DNA from: Candidatus Aminicenantota bacterium
Lineage (GTDB): Bacteria > Acidobacteriota > Aminicenantia > Aminicenantales > Aminicenantaceae
Assembly: GCA_020344415.1 (NCBI GenBank)
Contig: CP070825.1
Coordinates: 3,463,721 to 3,527,720 of the forward strand
Direction: 5' to 3'
Length of the DNA stretch: 64,000 bases
Positions 18,301 through 25,794 of this stretch are shown here, in pieces (positions within the stretch are counted from its first letter, which is position 1; every line of letters starts with the position of its first letter). The position numbers were made by a program, and so were the translations under genes. The notes beneath the pieces were generated by a model, which saw only the letters and a program-made list of their open reading frames with translations, was not told where the DNA came from and searched no databases.

Positions 18301-18452
18301 TTTGTATTGAGGATAATTTTTGTGCTTAGCTTACCAGGCTGAACAAAAATATTATCTATGCCGACTGGAGATTCGATGTTATTGGCATATCCAATTAATA
18401 TGACAAGGAGGAATAAGAAGGGAGGTATAAGCAAATAATTTTTCCTTTTCAT
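15381..18452 (-). CDS. pilQ: Type IV pilus secretin PilQ with an extended charged linker
   Basis: A 1023-residue outer-membrane secretin. After a signal peptide come two AMIN-type beta domains (about 30-120 and 150-265). A Lys/Glu/Pro-rich low-complexity linker of about 330 residues (268-600) carries internally repeated blocks like VIEKISQKAVKSEPKEKE. Then follow an STN domain (VKDADLRDVILSIGEIAGLN, about 605-680), a secretin N1 domain, and the C-terminal secretin barrel ending in KIPILGALFKNF and LLIFITPRI. It forms the pilus exit pore with PilM-P. The usual family length is nearer 600-750; the linker explains the difference. A ribosome binding site (GAGGAG) precedes the ATG. Confidence 0.95.
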   Translation of the reverse strand: MKRKNYLLIPPFLFLLVILIGYANNIESPVGIDNIFVQPGKLSTKIILNTNSPLPEPKTYYSKDTPSTIVVELNNVKIAKKPQFTRKGSSLIADMKIEKTGANKIRFLINLKEPVPYRIITNHKSTVVELTKIQRALKDYVFDSETKKELEKKPKEKISLDRIDVSETKDRVNITAKLSSDVVSNVFALDNPLRLVVDLFDTLYSNSTFVRPIKKLGVEKVRAAQFQYSNPNTITRIVFDLKEAKHYALNSAKGELTISFFKDQASLALPKSQTPAPKKTESEQTKTRTIEKILKEFEKRTQKEPKDAIKTPEAKQTKETTPKASVKSKGEQKDKKIKEKPVPVKPKTEQVIEKISQKAVKSEPKEKEQKSTSVKPEVKKVEETTKQKPAISVQKDKDKELKGTPIKPETKQVIEKISQEAVKSEPKVKEPKETPVKPEEKPAKEASKTQQEASKSIQKDKDKELSETLKKTELKQTIGSKPTLQKPVKIEPEESKESVKKAETKEIKETKLAKETAPQKAVKTEQPVKAKKDKEAQEKPSQKSIKGAQKEKQPEETIVLPKTLQRPPETTEKTEDSRSKSTPPVPNQAQQQQFRPRTIAEEEQKFEGTIMDLRVKDADLRDVILSIGEIAGLNTVFDPEVRGTVTCDLKDVPWDQALDLILKINKMGKTIEGNVLRIAPVGTITREREELNRLRQSEELAEPLIVRTFRLSYSKVSEVQNLLRTRISQRGEIISDTRTNTLIITDVRTKIELMESLISVFDTPTPQVTIEARIVEATATFVRNLGIQWGFRGISDPFYGNQTSLQFPHKILADGALIPQGTVTRGISGPLGGYAINLPAPSFNTALGISFGNVLDTFRLDMALSALESSGEGRIISCPRITTQNNKEAEIIQGRQIPVQTVANFTTTVRYQNAALELRATPQITAEGTIIIDVDIRNNAADFANLVNGIPPLITQSASMTVMVADGGTTVIGGIYRTEDSITREKVPFLHKIPILGALFKNFARTRQNRELLIFITPRITRL

Positions 18453-18453
18453 A

Positions 18454-18942
18454 TTACCGCTCCTCTATTGTTATTTCTTTGACTATATCTTCTGGCTTTA
18501 TTAGAGTAATGCCCCGTTCTTTTGTTTTGCGAAAGACAACGCGCCTTTCTTCGATGGAAAGAACGAAGCCATCAGCCAATCTATCATTGACTCTGATGTT
18601 AAAGGGAAATCCTTTAGAACTATTTATTATGGCTATAAATTTCCCTTCAATCTTGACGATTCCAATGAGATTGATGTTATCAATAGACATCTGAGGCAAT
18701 CCCTCGGCAGCTTCTGTTTCTGCAATATCTCTTCCAGCTAGTAAATCTCTGAAGGGGTCTCTTCTACCCTCAGGATCGTAGGGAAGTCTGGGCTTTTTTG
18801 GGATTTCAGGAGGAGGTTCTTTCTTGACAGCAGTTTTTTCTTCCTTTTTGGCGGCTTTCTTTTTCTCCTGAGAAGAGAGGGGTTGTGTGCCCAGACAGAT
18901 TAATCCTGCTAAAAGAAAGAAAGCGATTGTTTTTTTTATCAT
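18454..18942 (-). CDS. pilP: Type IV pilus assembly protein PilP
   Basis: A 162-residue periplasmic protein with a signal peptide (about residues 1-24), a Lys/Glu/Pro-rich linker (25-55) and the family motif RRDPFRDLL. A compact beta domain follows (LIGIVKIEGKFIAIINSSKG, RVNDRLADGFVLSIEERRVVF). In other systems PilP links the PilN/PilO inner-membrane complex to PilQ. No clean lipobox is present, so it may be a soluble periplasmic form. Its start overlaps pilO by four bases and pilQ follows after one base. Confidence 0.9.
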   Translation of the reverse strand: MIKKTIAFFLLAGLICLGTQPLSSQEKKKAAKKEEKTAVKKEPPPEIPKKPRLPYDPEGRRDPFRDLLAGRDIAETEAAEGLPQMSIDNINLIGIVKIEGKFIAIINSSKGFPFNIRVNDRLADGFVLSIEERRVVFRKTKERGITLIKPEDIVKEITIEER

Positions 18943-19514
18943 CTTCTTCGAGTTGGCTTTTTCTTTTTTTTCGCCGGAACTTCCTCGCGAAAAATGTATG
19001 TTTTAGCCGTGAAATTTGCAGATATTGTCTGCGCTTCGGATTGGCTTCTCAAGGCTTTTATGCTGAAGCGTTCTACGTTGAAGAGCCGTTCGAAACGACT
19101 CAAGCGATCGAATAGCCTCCCCAAATTATGGAAACTTCCAGTTATCTGTATGGGAATTGGCCATTCTGCATAAAAGCCCATATCCACTTCTCCTTTTGGA
19201 GCAAAATTTCTGATGGCAAGACGAGAATCCAGGGCGAGCTGTTGGATTCTTCTTAGAATGTTGCTGATTTCTTTCTTCTGAGGGATGATGGCTTCAAGTT
19301 CATTTAAGGTTCCGGTTAAGCTTTTTATATCTTTTTCGATTTGATTCAGTTCCTTTCTTCTAAGTCGCAGTTTATTTACTTCCGCTTGGACGTTTGTTCT
19401 TTCAACCTTCATCCTATTTAATTGAGCTCCTTTAGGTTTGAAGTAGACCATATAGATGAGGCCAAAAATAATCGCAGCCAGGACTATATGGCCATACCAG
19501 GGCCAATCTTTCAT
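18939..19514 (-). CDS. pilO: Type IV pilus assembly protein PilO
   Basis: A 191-residue bitopic inner-membrane protein. One N-terminal membrane helix (about 8-27, YGHIVLAAIIFGLIYMVYF) is followed by a coiled coil (about 35-80) and a ferredoxin-like domain with QLALDSRLAIRNFAPKGE and PIQITGSFHNLGRLFDRLSR, typical of PilO. The C-terminus is basic. It forms heterodimers with PilN. It overlaps pilN and pilP by four bases each. Confidence 0.9.
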   Translation of the reverse strand: MKDWPWYGHIVLAAIIFGLIYMVYFKPKGAQLNRMKVERTNVQAEVNKLRLRRKELNQIEKDIKSLTGTLNELEAIIPQKKEISNILRRIQQLALDSRLAIRNFAPKGEVDMGFYAEWPIPIQITGSFHNLGRLFDRLSRFERLFNVERFSIKALRSQSEAQTISANFTAKTYIFREEVPAKKKKKPTRRR

Positions 19515-20131
19515 TTTTTCACCTTTTTTGTTGTCTTTTCGGGCGTTGAAGCAGGGGGTTTTGGGAGAATAAAATTAGCCGTTAAGGAATATTCCATGAA
19601 TTGGTTACTCCTAGTCGCTTTTTGGGAGGAAGAGATGAGATTGACATTTTCAAAATGAGGACTTGCTTCCAGATTAGCAATATAATCTGCAATTAGGTTA
19701 TTAGAAAGGGCTCTTCCCTTTAATTGAACTCTTTTGGAGCGATAGGTTATTTCTGTTAACCATACCCATTCAGGAAGACTTTTGCTTAGCTCGTCCATTA
19801 TATTAACAGCAGCTGATTGGTGATCCCTTAGCTCGTTGATCAGGTTGATTTTCCTCTCAAAGGTCTCTTTTTGCTTTCTTAATTTTTTTAGTTTTGCTGA
19901 GACATTTTGAAGCTTGCTTTTTTCCTCCTTCGCAATCCTCAGGAGGTTGCTTTCTTTTTTGAGGGCATTTCTTTGAGTAATGAAATAGAGCGCAAGGATA
20001 ACGATTAGGCCGAGAATGGCAAGTTGCTGAATAGAGAGCTGTTTTTTTGCCTTTTTAACTTCCTCGACTGGGACAGCTGAGACTTCTTTTAGCTCTTTTT
20101 TTTCTGGTTTTAATAGATTTATCCTAATCAT
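19511..20131 (-). CDS. pilN: Type IV pilus assembly protein PilN
   Basis: A 206-residue bitopic inner-membrane protein that begins with the signature MIRINLLKPEKKE (PilN typically MIRINLLP), which binds PilM in the cytoplasm. A membrane helix at about residues 33-50, a coiled coil (60-95) and a periplasmic ferredoxin-like domain (LPEWVWLTEITYRSKRVQLKG) follow. It lies three bases after pilM and overlaps pilO. Confidence 0.93.
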   Translation of the reverse strand: MIRINLLKPEKKELKEVSAVPVEEVKKAKKQLSIQQLAILGLIVILALYFITQRNALKKESNLLRIAKEEKSKLQNVSAKLKKLRKQKETFERKINLINELRDHQSAAVNIMDELSKSLPEWVWLTEITYRSKRVQLKGRALSNNLIADYIANLEASPHFENVNLISSSQKATRSNQFMEYSLTANFILPKPPASTPEKTTKKVKK

Positions 20132-20134
20132 GAC

Positions 20135-21205
20135 CTATTTCTCCGCCTTTCTGGTTGCAAGACCTGTTGCAACTCCAAAAGAAGAAGCCATTTCTTGAAA
20201 ATAAATGGAATCTAATTTTTTTTCGTTAAAAGAAATACTATTGAATGGATTAAATAATTCTGTCTTTATCTTGAACCTTTGTTCAAAGAAAAGCGGCAGG
20301 TCCTTCAGGCTTGAAAGTCCTCCGCTCAGGAAAATTTGGTCAATTTTTGACTCTTTTTGCTCTCCTGCTCTGAAGAAAGAGAAGGTTTTTTCAATTTCAC
20401 TAAGGAGGTTTTCTACACTTGTTGTGAGGACAGCTTGTATTTGTTCGGGAGCGGTATCTTGGGCGGGGAGCCCTTTGAGTGTTTTTTCCGCATCATCGAA
20501 GCTGATTCCCAGTTCCTTCCTCATGTTTTCAATAAAGAGGAATCCCCCGAGGGATAAATCACGGAATAACTGAGGAGTTCCCTTTTCTATGATGATGAGA
20601 TTGGTAATATTTGCCCCCAGATTTACTATAGCCGCCGTTTTTTCCTGCGCAATCTCAGGATAGTTGACCTCCATGGCGTTTTGAAGGGCAAAAACATCCA
20701 CCTCTATTGCTCTGAGGCTTTTCCGAGCCTGGTCTACGACGCTACTGTAATTGGCAATCTTGTCTTTTTTCGCTGCTACAAGGAGAATATCCAGATTTTT
20801 CTCCGCTGAATCTGCAGGTGGCTTCATGATTGTATAATCGACATTTGTTTCCTCATACGGATAAGGAATGTTGTGCTTTGCTTCCCAAATAATAGATTCG
20901 GCTAGCTCCTCCGATTCCATGGCAGGGAGTGATATTTTTTTTATGATGACGGATGTTCCAGATATTGAGATTGAAACGCTTTTGTTTGAGATCTTGTTTT
21001 CATCAAAGATCATTTTTATTGTTCCGGCCACAGCTTCTGAATCCATTATAGTTCCCTCCACTATCGCGTCCCTGGGGAGAAGTTCGTAACCGATGCTTTC
21101 CACTTCAAACTCGTTTTTTTTCTTAGCTGTGAGCTCGACAGCCTTGATTGCGTAGGATCCAATGTCAAGCCCTACTATTCCTTTTTCTCGTTTTAAACTA
21201 ATCAT
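20135..21205 (-). CDS. pilM: Type IV pilus assembly ATPase-like protein PilM
   Basis: A 356-residue actin-like (FtsA-type) cytoplasmic protein. It has the phosphate-binding strand GLDIGSYAIKAVEL, the second nucleotide motif VNLGANITNLIIIEKG, and the C-terminal LSGGLSSLKDLPLFFEQRF. It binds the N-terminus of PilN and completes the PilMNOPQ alignment complex. It starts one base after coaD, so the pil genes appear to be co-transcribed with coaD. Confidence 0.95.
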   Translation of the reverse strand: MISLKREKGIVGLDIGSYAIKAVELTAKKKNEFEVESIGYELLPRDAIVEGTIMDSEAVAGTIKMIFDENKISNKSVSISISGTSVIIKKISLPAMESEELAESIIWEAKHNIPYPYEETNVDYTIMKPPADSAEKNLDILLVAAKKDKIANYSSVVDQARKSLRAIEVDVFALQNAMEVNYPEIAQEKTAAIVNLGANITNLIIIEKGTPQLFRDLSLGGFLFIENMRKELGISFDDAEKTLKGLPAQDTAPEQIQAVLTTSVENLLSEIEKTFSFFRAGEQKESKIDQIFLSGGLSSLKDLPLFFEQRFKIKTELFNPFNSISFNEKKLDSIYFQEMASSFGVATGLATRKAEK

Positions 21206-21206
21206 T

Positions 21207-21719
21207 TTAATTCTCTTTTAATGATTTAACAGGGGGATCTTTTTTGAATTTTTCTCTTAGCTTGTTTTCCACTTGCTCGGGAACAAGATCCTTAAGGCAG
21301 CCGCCCAGCATGAAAACCTCTTTCACCAGGTTTGAGCTGAGAAAAGAGTATTTGACATTGGGCATCATAAAGAAAGTCTCGATATCTGGATTGAGCTTCC
21401 GATTCATCAAAGCCATTTGAAATTCATACTCAAAATCTGAGATGGCTCTAAGGCCTCTTATTACGATTTTGGCGTTGTTTTTCTTTGCGAATTCAACAAG
21501 AAGGCCATGGAAAGCCTTTACTTCAACATCTTCCCTGTCAGCGAAAATTTCCTTAATCATGTCCATTCTCTCTTTAGTCGTGAAAAGAGATTTTTTTTGG
21601 GGATTTTCCAGAACAGCGATAAGGATCTTGTCGAAAATTTCCAATGCTCTCTTGATAATATCCACATGGCCGTTTGTTATTGGATCGAAAGATCCAGGAT
21701 AAATGGCTATTTTTTCCAT
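21207..21719 (-). CDS. coaD: Phosphopantetheine adenylyltransferase
   Basis: A 170-residue nucleotidyltransferase of the coenzyme A pathway, converting 4'-phosphopantetheine to dephospho-CoA. The T/HxGH motif (YPGSFDPITNGH), VIRGLRAISDFEYEFQMALMNR and the SSxxVKE motif (SSNLVKEVFMLGG) are all present, and the length is normal. AAGGAA precedes the ATG. It heads the pil operon, a coupling I take as operon convenience rather than function. Confidence 0.96.
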   Translation of the reverse strand: MEKIAIYPGSFDPITNGHVDIIKRALEIFDKILIAVLENPQKKSLFTTKERMDMIKEIFADREDVEVKAFHGLLVEFAKKNNAKIVIRGLRAISDFEYEFQMALMNRKLNPDIETFFMMPNVKYSFLSSNLVKEVFMLGGCLKDLVPEQVENKLREKFKKDPPVKSLKEN

Positions 21720-21877
21720 TTGTGATTAGGTTCCTTTTTTGAAGTAAGTTATTAGTATCAGAATAATTAGGGATTGTTGATTTGTGGTTACCCAGGAAAA
21801 AATCACTTGAATTAATCCCTATCTCAACAGCATGTGAAATAATAATCTTTGTCATTTTGGTCATTGAAGTGAACACG

Positions 21878-21906
21878 TTGACAAGGACGGTCTTCATATA
21901 TAGATT
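21878..21906 (+). promoter_or_regulatory. Candidate sigma-70 promoter of the PCMT gene
   Basis: A perfect TTGACA (21878-21883) is separated by 17 bases from TAGATT (21901-21906). Transcription from about 21913 would give a leader of roughly 245 bases that carries the hairpin at 22006-22063. The rest of the 438-base gap (21720-22157) shows no gene. Confidence 0.5.
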
Positions 21907-22005
21907 TTCTCTCATTTTCAAATAAACGCTTATAAAAAGCGCGTATATCTGGGTATCACGGTTCAATATCATTACAAAGTTCGTTTATCCAGTCAATCAC
22001 CAGAA

Positions 22006-22063
22006 GGGAGGATTTTAAAGGTGAACTTCCCTCACCTTTAAAGGCTAGAAGCTTTATCCTCCC
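22006..22063 (+). promoter_or_regulatory. Nested stem-loop in the long leader of the PCMT gene
   Basis: Outer arms GGGAGGAT (22006-22013) and ATCCTCCC (22056-22063) pair perfectly. Inside, TTTAAAGGTGA (22014-22024) pairs with TCACCTTTAAA (22032-22042) around a 7-base loop, leaving a short asymmetric stretch. A run of eight T follows at about 22081-22089. It could act as an attenuator, a regulatory RNA structure or a terminator of upstream transcription; no known family is recognised. Confidence 0.5.
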
Positions 22064-22157
22064 AGGGGGGAATTTTTGCCTTTTTTTTATCAGATAAGAG
22101 GATTAAAATAAGTATTGAAAGAGATTAGAATTAAAAAAAGCAATTTTGGAGGAAGAT

Positions 22158-22925
22158 ATGAGGGAGCATAACAGTCTAAAATTCAGATTAATAATTTTTT
22201 TAATATTACTAGTGCCCTTTTCAATTTCCTTTCTTCCTTTCAGCGATAAAGATGAGGAGGTTTATGCCAGGCGAAGGAAAGAAATGGTCAGAAGACAGCT
22301 TAAGATGCGGGATATAGCCGATGAAAAAGTCCTGAAGGCCATGGAGACGGTTCCTCGCCATCTTTTCGTCAGCTCTCGCTATCAAAGGTCGGCTTATGAG
22401 GATTATCCTCTGCCCATCGATGAGGGCCAAACAATCTCCCAGCCCTATATTGTGGCGTTGATGACTCAATACCTGGATCTTAAGAGAGGGGAGAAGGTCT
22501 TGGAAATCGGTACAGGTTCTGGCTACCAGGCGGCTGTGCTTGCGCACCTAACGGATAACGTCTATTCGATCGAAATAAGGGAGAATCTGGCCAAGAACGC
22601 GGCGGAGACACTGAAAAATGTCACCGAAATTAAGGAAACGCTCGATTACAATCTGGTCCGTATCAAATGGGGCGATGGTTATTTCGGGTGGGAAGAGCAC
22701 GCTCCTTTTGACGCCATTATCGTCACCTGCGCTGCCAATCATGTTCCGCCTCCTCTTTTAGATCAACTTAAAGAAGGGGGGAGGCTCATAATCCCTGTAG
22801 GAAGCACCCTTTATTTTCAGACCCTTACCCTGATTAAAAAGAAAAATGGCAAATTAGAAACCAGACATGTCTTAGGTGTCCGTTTTGTTCCCATGACCGG
22901 CGAAGCCCAGAAAAAGAAGCGCTAA
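22158..22925 (+). CDS. pcm: Protein-L-isoaspartate O-methyltransferase, exported form
   Basis: A 255-residue protein. The catalytic part is classical [41 protein letters not shown], and the SAM motif [16 protein letters not shown]. It methylates isoaspartyl residues for repair. An N-terminal hydrophobic stretch ([18 protein letters not shown], about residues 10-28) looks like a signal peptide or anchor, suggesting periplasmic repair, unlike the usual cytosolic enzyme. I chose the ATG at 22158, behind GGAGGAAG, over the in-frame TTG at 22146. Its 3' end overlaps the convergent downstream gene by 54 bases. Confidence 0.93.
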   Translation: MREHNSLKFRLIIFLILLVPFSISFLPFSDKDEEVYARRRKEMVRRQLKMRDIADEKVLKAMETVPRHLFVSSRYQRSAYEDYPLPIDEGQTISQPYIVALMTQYLDLKRGEKVLEIGTGSGYQAAVLAHLTDNVYSIEIRENLAKNAAETLKNVTEIKETLDYNLVRIKWGDGYFGWEEHAPFDAIIVTCAANHVPPPLLDQLKEGGRLIIPVGSTLYFQTLTLIKKKNGKLETRHVLGVRFVPMTGEAQKKKR

Positions 22926-25325
22926 GAGGTATCCTCCGGTCGCCAAGATTAAAACAAGATTATATCCTCCCCAGAAGGCGATCATTAACGCAGAAATTGA
23001 ATTAATAACAGAGGAGAAGGCGTTTGTAGCCCAGGCCCAGGGGATGAGCATTTTCTCATGAGATTCCAATAACCGGATACCTGAAGGAAAGGGAAAGCCC
23101 ATAAGAAAACCCAGGGGAAAGATAATAAAAAACGCCAGGATAATTTTAAAAAGAAGGGTCAGGCCGATGAGCCATCCTTGAAGAATGGGAAGAAGAAAAA
23201 GATACAGAGCGATGAGGCCTGCACAAAGAAGGAGGCATCCTTTGAGGTTTTTTCTTAGGTCCTGCCCGAGAATCTTTTTGGAAAAGTAGCTTCCCAGCCC
23301 GGATGAGAAAAGTAAGGAAAATATGATAATGGATATCGAGTAGAGGGGGTGGCCCAGGAAAAGGATGAATTTTTGGATGAGCGTTATTTCCACAAACATA
23401 AAGGCCATCCCAATCAAGCTGAAATAGAAGAAGACTTTTAGAAAAACTCCTCTCCCTCTATTGCGTGTTTTTCGAAAAACAATAAGGGGTAAGAATATCA
23501 GGACAAAGGCAATTATGAAGGATTGCATGAGAAGAAGGAGGATCAGGAACTCCCCCTGAAGAAGAGGCAGCCATTTCTTGCCGAGGGAGTTATATGTTGT
23601 CTTTATTTTATCGAGCTTGAAGAAGTTAAAGAAAAAAGGTCGGTCGTCTGTTACCGGGCTTATCTGAAAAAGGTAATTTTTGTAGAGTTCTTTTCTTTTT
23701 AGGGAAGAAAGAAGCTGGAGGGTGTAGTTATGATAGAGAGGCTCATCGAAACGGTTATGAATATTGACTTCTTCAGTTTTAATTCCAGGGTAATAGACGA
23801 GATCAAAAAGGCGTTCCTCAGCAAAGTTTTTCAGTCTTTGGATGTCTTCCTGTGAGAATGGACTTTTTTTTATGAAATAGCTGATAGTACCCCAGCTTCT
23901 GATGGCCAATAGACTTGATGAAGGGTCTATTTTGCTCTGTTCCAGCGCCTCTATCCAGGTTGCTAATAGTCTCAATTCCTGCCGGGGAGGAGGCAACAAA
24001 TACATGGTCATGCTCACGAGTCCTGCGGGGGACATTCGATCTAAAATATCTGCGAATGAGTCGACAGTATACAGATAATTTTCGCCAAACCCGTACATTC
24101 CTGTTCCAGAAGCACCGAAAACATCTGTCAGTGAAAAGATGATTAGATCATATGTGTCCTTCTCCTGTTTCAGGGCTGCGCGATTGTGAGAGAGGCCAAA
24201 CTGAATATTTTCCTTAAAGTAGAGAGAGCCGCTGAACGAGCGGAGTTCGTTGCGAAGAATCTTAACGATAAGAGGATTACTTTCTATGACTTTAATCTTG
24301 CTGGCGCCGAAAGCATAAGCCGCAAGAACATCTAAACCTCCTTTAGGCTCGATGATAAGCGTCCGAGGATGCTTGACAAGTGAGTAGGCCAGGGAAGAGG
24401 GGAGAGATCGAAGAAAACCTAACGCTGGCTCCTGGAGATTCTTGAAATGTGTGATTGCCGTGAGTTCTCCTCCATCTATCGAGAGGCCAAGCTGGAGGGG
24501 GAGGCTTTCTCGGTACATAAGGCTTAGTCCCGGTGCATATCTGACAGCAGGAGATTCAAGGATATCTATCCTGGATATGGCATTCCATCTTGTGAAGCGA
24601 TGATCGGCTCCTGGGTATTTCATGGCCACAGGAAGGGCTTTGAAGGGAGATATTCTAAAGCCTAGCCACGAAGGAGAGGTAATAAATACGCTCGCTTCTA
24701 TTACTAAAAGACTGGCCAATAAGATTTTAAAAGAAATGGAACGCCGGATGCTAAAGAAGAAAGAAGAAAAAAGAGCCAGGAAGGATATAGAAATGATGAC
24801 TCCTCTATCTCCTTTAAGCAAGAAGACACAAGCGGCAATTAGAGTGCCGCTTCCTGCTCCCAATAGGTCGAAGAAATAAATTTTATTCACAAGTTTTGAG
24901 GCTTTAGTGATAGCAAAGGATATGGTCAGACCAGCGAAAAAGAAAGGCAAGCAGAGGAGGACGTAATAGAGAAAGATGAAGAAAATCTGATTCTTATCCC
25001 AGGAAATCCTTATGAAATCAAACGGGATAGAGTTACAAAGAAGGAAGCAAATGGGGATAGTCAGAGAAAAAAGAAAGGAACTGGAGGATAGGAATTTGTC
25101 CAGATCATAGGAGGCAAGTTTTTTGAAAAGGGATAATAACGATCCGCTGGCTCCATAACCGAGAAAAGCTATGCTGACTACCAAAAAGGCAAAATGGTAC
25201 TCTTGGGAAATTGAGAAGTATCGGGTTAAGGATATCTCTAAACAAAGGGTTGCCGAGGATATCAGGAATATTCCCACAAGCAAACTATTAGGAAAGGAGT
25301 TGCGAGAGGAGTTGCGTCTCAACAT
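22872..25325 (-). CDS. Membrane-embedded spermidine synthase-like protein
   Basis: An 817-residue protein with an N-terminal multi-helix membrane region (about residues 10-215). A soluble middle domain of spermidine synthase/SAM-methyltransferase fold follows (about 260-540; [44 protein letters not shown]), then six or so further membrane helices (about 590-810). Such fusions are widespread and poorly characterised; aminopropyl transfer is not proven. The ATG at 25325 lacks a clear ribosome binding site, and a TATACT box lies close upstream, so initiation may be nearly leaderless. It overlaps the PCMT gene tail to tail by 54 bases. Confidence 0.82.
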   Translation of the reverse strand: MLRRNSSRNSFPNSLLVGIFLISSATLCLEISLTRYFSISQEYHFAFLVVSIAFLGYGASGSLLSLFKKLASYDLDKFLSSSSFLFSLTIPICFLLCNSIPFDFIRISWDKNQIFFIFLYYVLLCLPFFFAGLTISFAITKASKLVNKIYFFDLLGAGSGTLIAACVFLLKGDRGVIISISFLALFSSFFFSIRRSISFKILLASLLVIEASVFITSPSWLGFRISPFKALPVAMKYPGADHRFTRWNAISRIDILESPAVRYAPGLSLMYRESLPLQLGLSIDGGELTAITHFKNLQEPALGFLRSLPSSLAYSLVKHPRTLIIEPKGGLDVLAAYAFGASKIKVIESNPLIVKILRNELRSFSGSLYFKENIQFGLSHNRAALKQEKDTYDLIIFSLTDVFGASGTGMYGFGENYLYTVDSFADILDRMSPAGLVSMTMYLLPPPRQELRLLATWIEALEQSKIDPSSSLLAIRSWGTISYFIKKSPFSQEDIQRLKNFAEERLFDLVYYPGIKTEEVNIHNRFDEPLYHNYTLQLLSSLKRKELYKNYLFQISPVTDDRPFFFNFFKLDKIKTTYNSLGKKWLPLLQGEFLILLLLMQSFIIAFVLIFLPLIVFRKTRNRGRGVFLKVFFYFSLIGMAFMFVEITLIQKFILFLGHPLYSISIIIFSLLFSSGLGSYFSKKILGQDLRKNLKGCLLLCAGLIALYLFLLPILQGWLIGLTLLFKIILAFFIIFPLGFLMGFPFPSGIRLLESHEKMLIPWAWATNAFSSVINSISALMIAFWGGYNLVLILATGGYLLALLFLGFAGHGNKTDT

Positions 25326-25408
25326 TTGACATATATAGTATATATAAAATTATGGGGACACAATACCGATTTGTGATCAGTGATAGAAAGCCGCGCTCCA
25401 CAATTAAT

Positions 25409-25473
25409 CTGAATTATTCAAGATATCATTTGAGAATAAGTAAAAGTATCGGCATTTTTTATGAATAATTCAG
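25409..25473. repeat. 12-bp inverted repeat pair with 41-base spacer
   Basis: CTGAATTATTCA at 25409-25420 is inverted perfectly at 25462-25473. It lies in the 469-base gene-free stretch 25326-25794, next to the larger TGTCATTGCG-bounded repeat. It may be a small non-autonomous element or a protein-binding site. Confidence 0.55.
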
Positions 25474-25507
25474 GTTGAGTATTATATCCCCCAGTTATGT
25501 TGCGGGA

Positions 25508-25651
25508 TGTCATTGCGGGCAGAGCGTGGCAATCTCAGCCTGTTTATGTAGGGGCTTGATTCATCAAGCCCACATTGTCTTTGCGGGGAATGATCTGAGG
25601 AAGCAATCACGTAAGAAGGGCAGAGGCTGCTTCGCCTCGCCCGCAATGACA
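25508..25651. repeat. Dispersed repeat with TGTCATTGCG termini, carrying a nested REP
   Basis: The ends TGTCATTGCGGGC and GCCCGCAATGACA are 13-bp perfect inverted repeats. Inside are GCAATCTC- and GAAGCAATCA-type internal motifs, as in the copy at 37652-37759, plus an inserted REP-like unit (25547-25573). This repeat type is known from many unrelated genomes. The 86-codon frame through it is not a gene. Confidence 0.75.
25547..25573 (+). repeat. REP-like palindrome nested in a larger repeat
   Basis: TGTAGGGGCTTGATTCATCA followed by AGCCCAC; the core GGGCTTGAT/ATCAAGCCC is a 9-bp perfect palindrome with a 2-base centre. It is the best preserved single copy of the family in the window. Confidence 0.75.
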
Positions 25652-25794
25652 GATAGAATGTTATTTACAGGCGAGAGTAAAGCCTTGGCAACCTCAATAT
25701 ACTTGCAAAACTTGAATATTTATGTAAGATTATAAAAGAGTTAGACCTTTAAGGAAGAAAAAGATAAAAATTCTAGTTTTTAAAGCCTTGCCCC

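Noticed and set aside
21574-21972. Minus-strand 132-codon frame overlapping coaD and its upstream region
   Set aside because: It overlaps coaD in another frame, has no recognisable domain, and coaD is unambiguous.
25475-25735. Plus-strand 86-codon frame
   Set aside because: It is made almost entirely of the TGTCATTGCG-bounded repeat and its nested REP unit.
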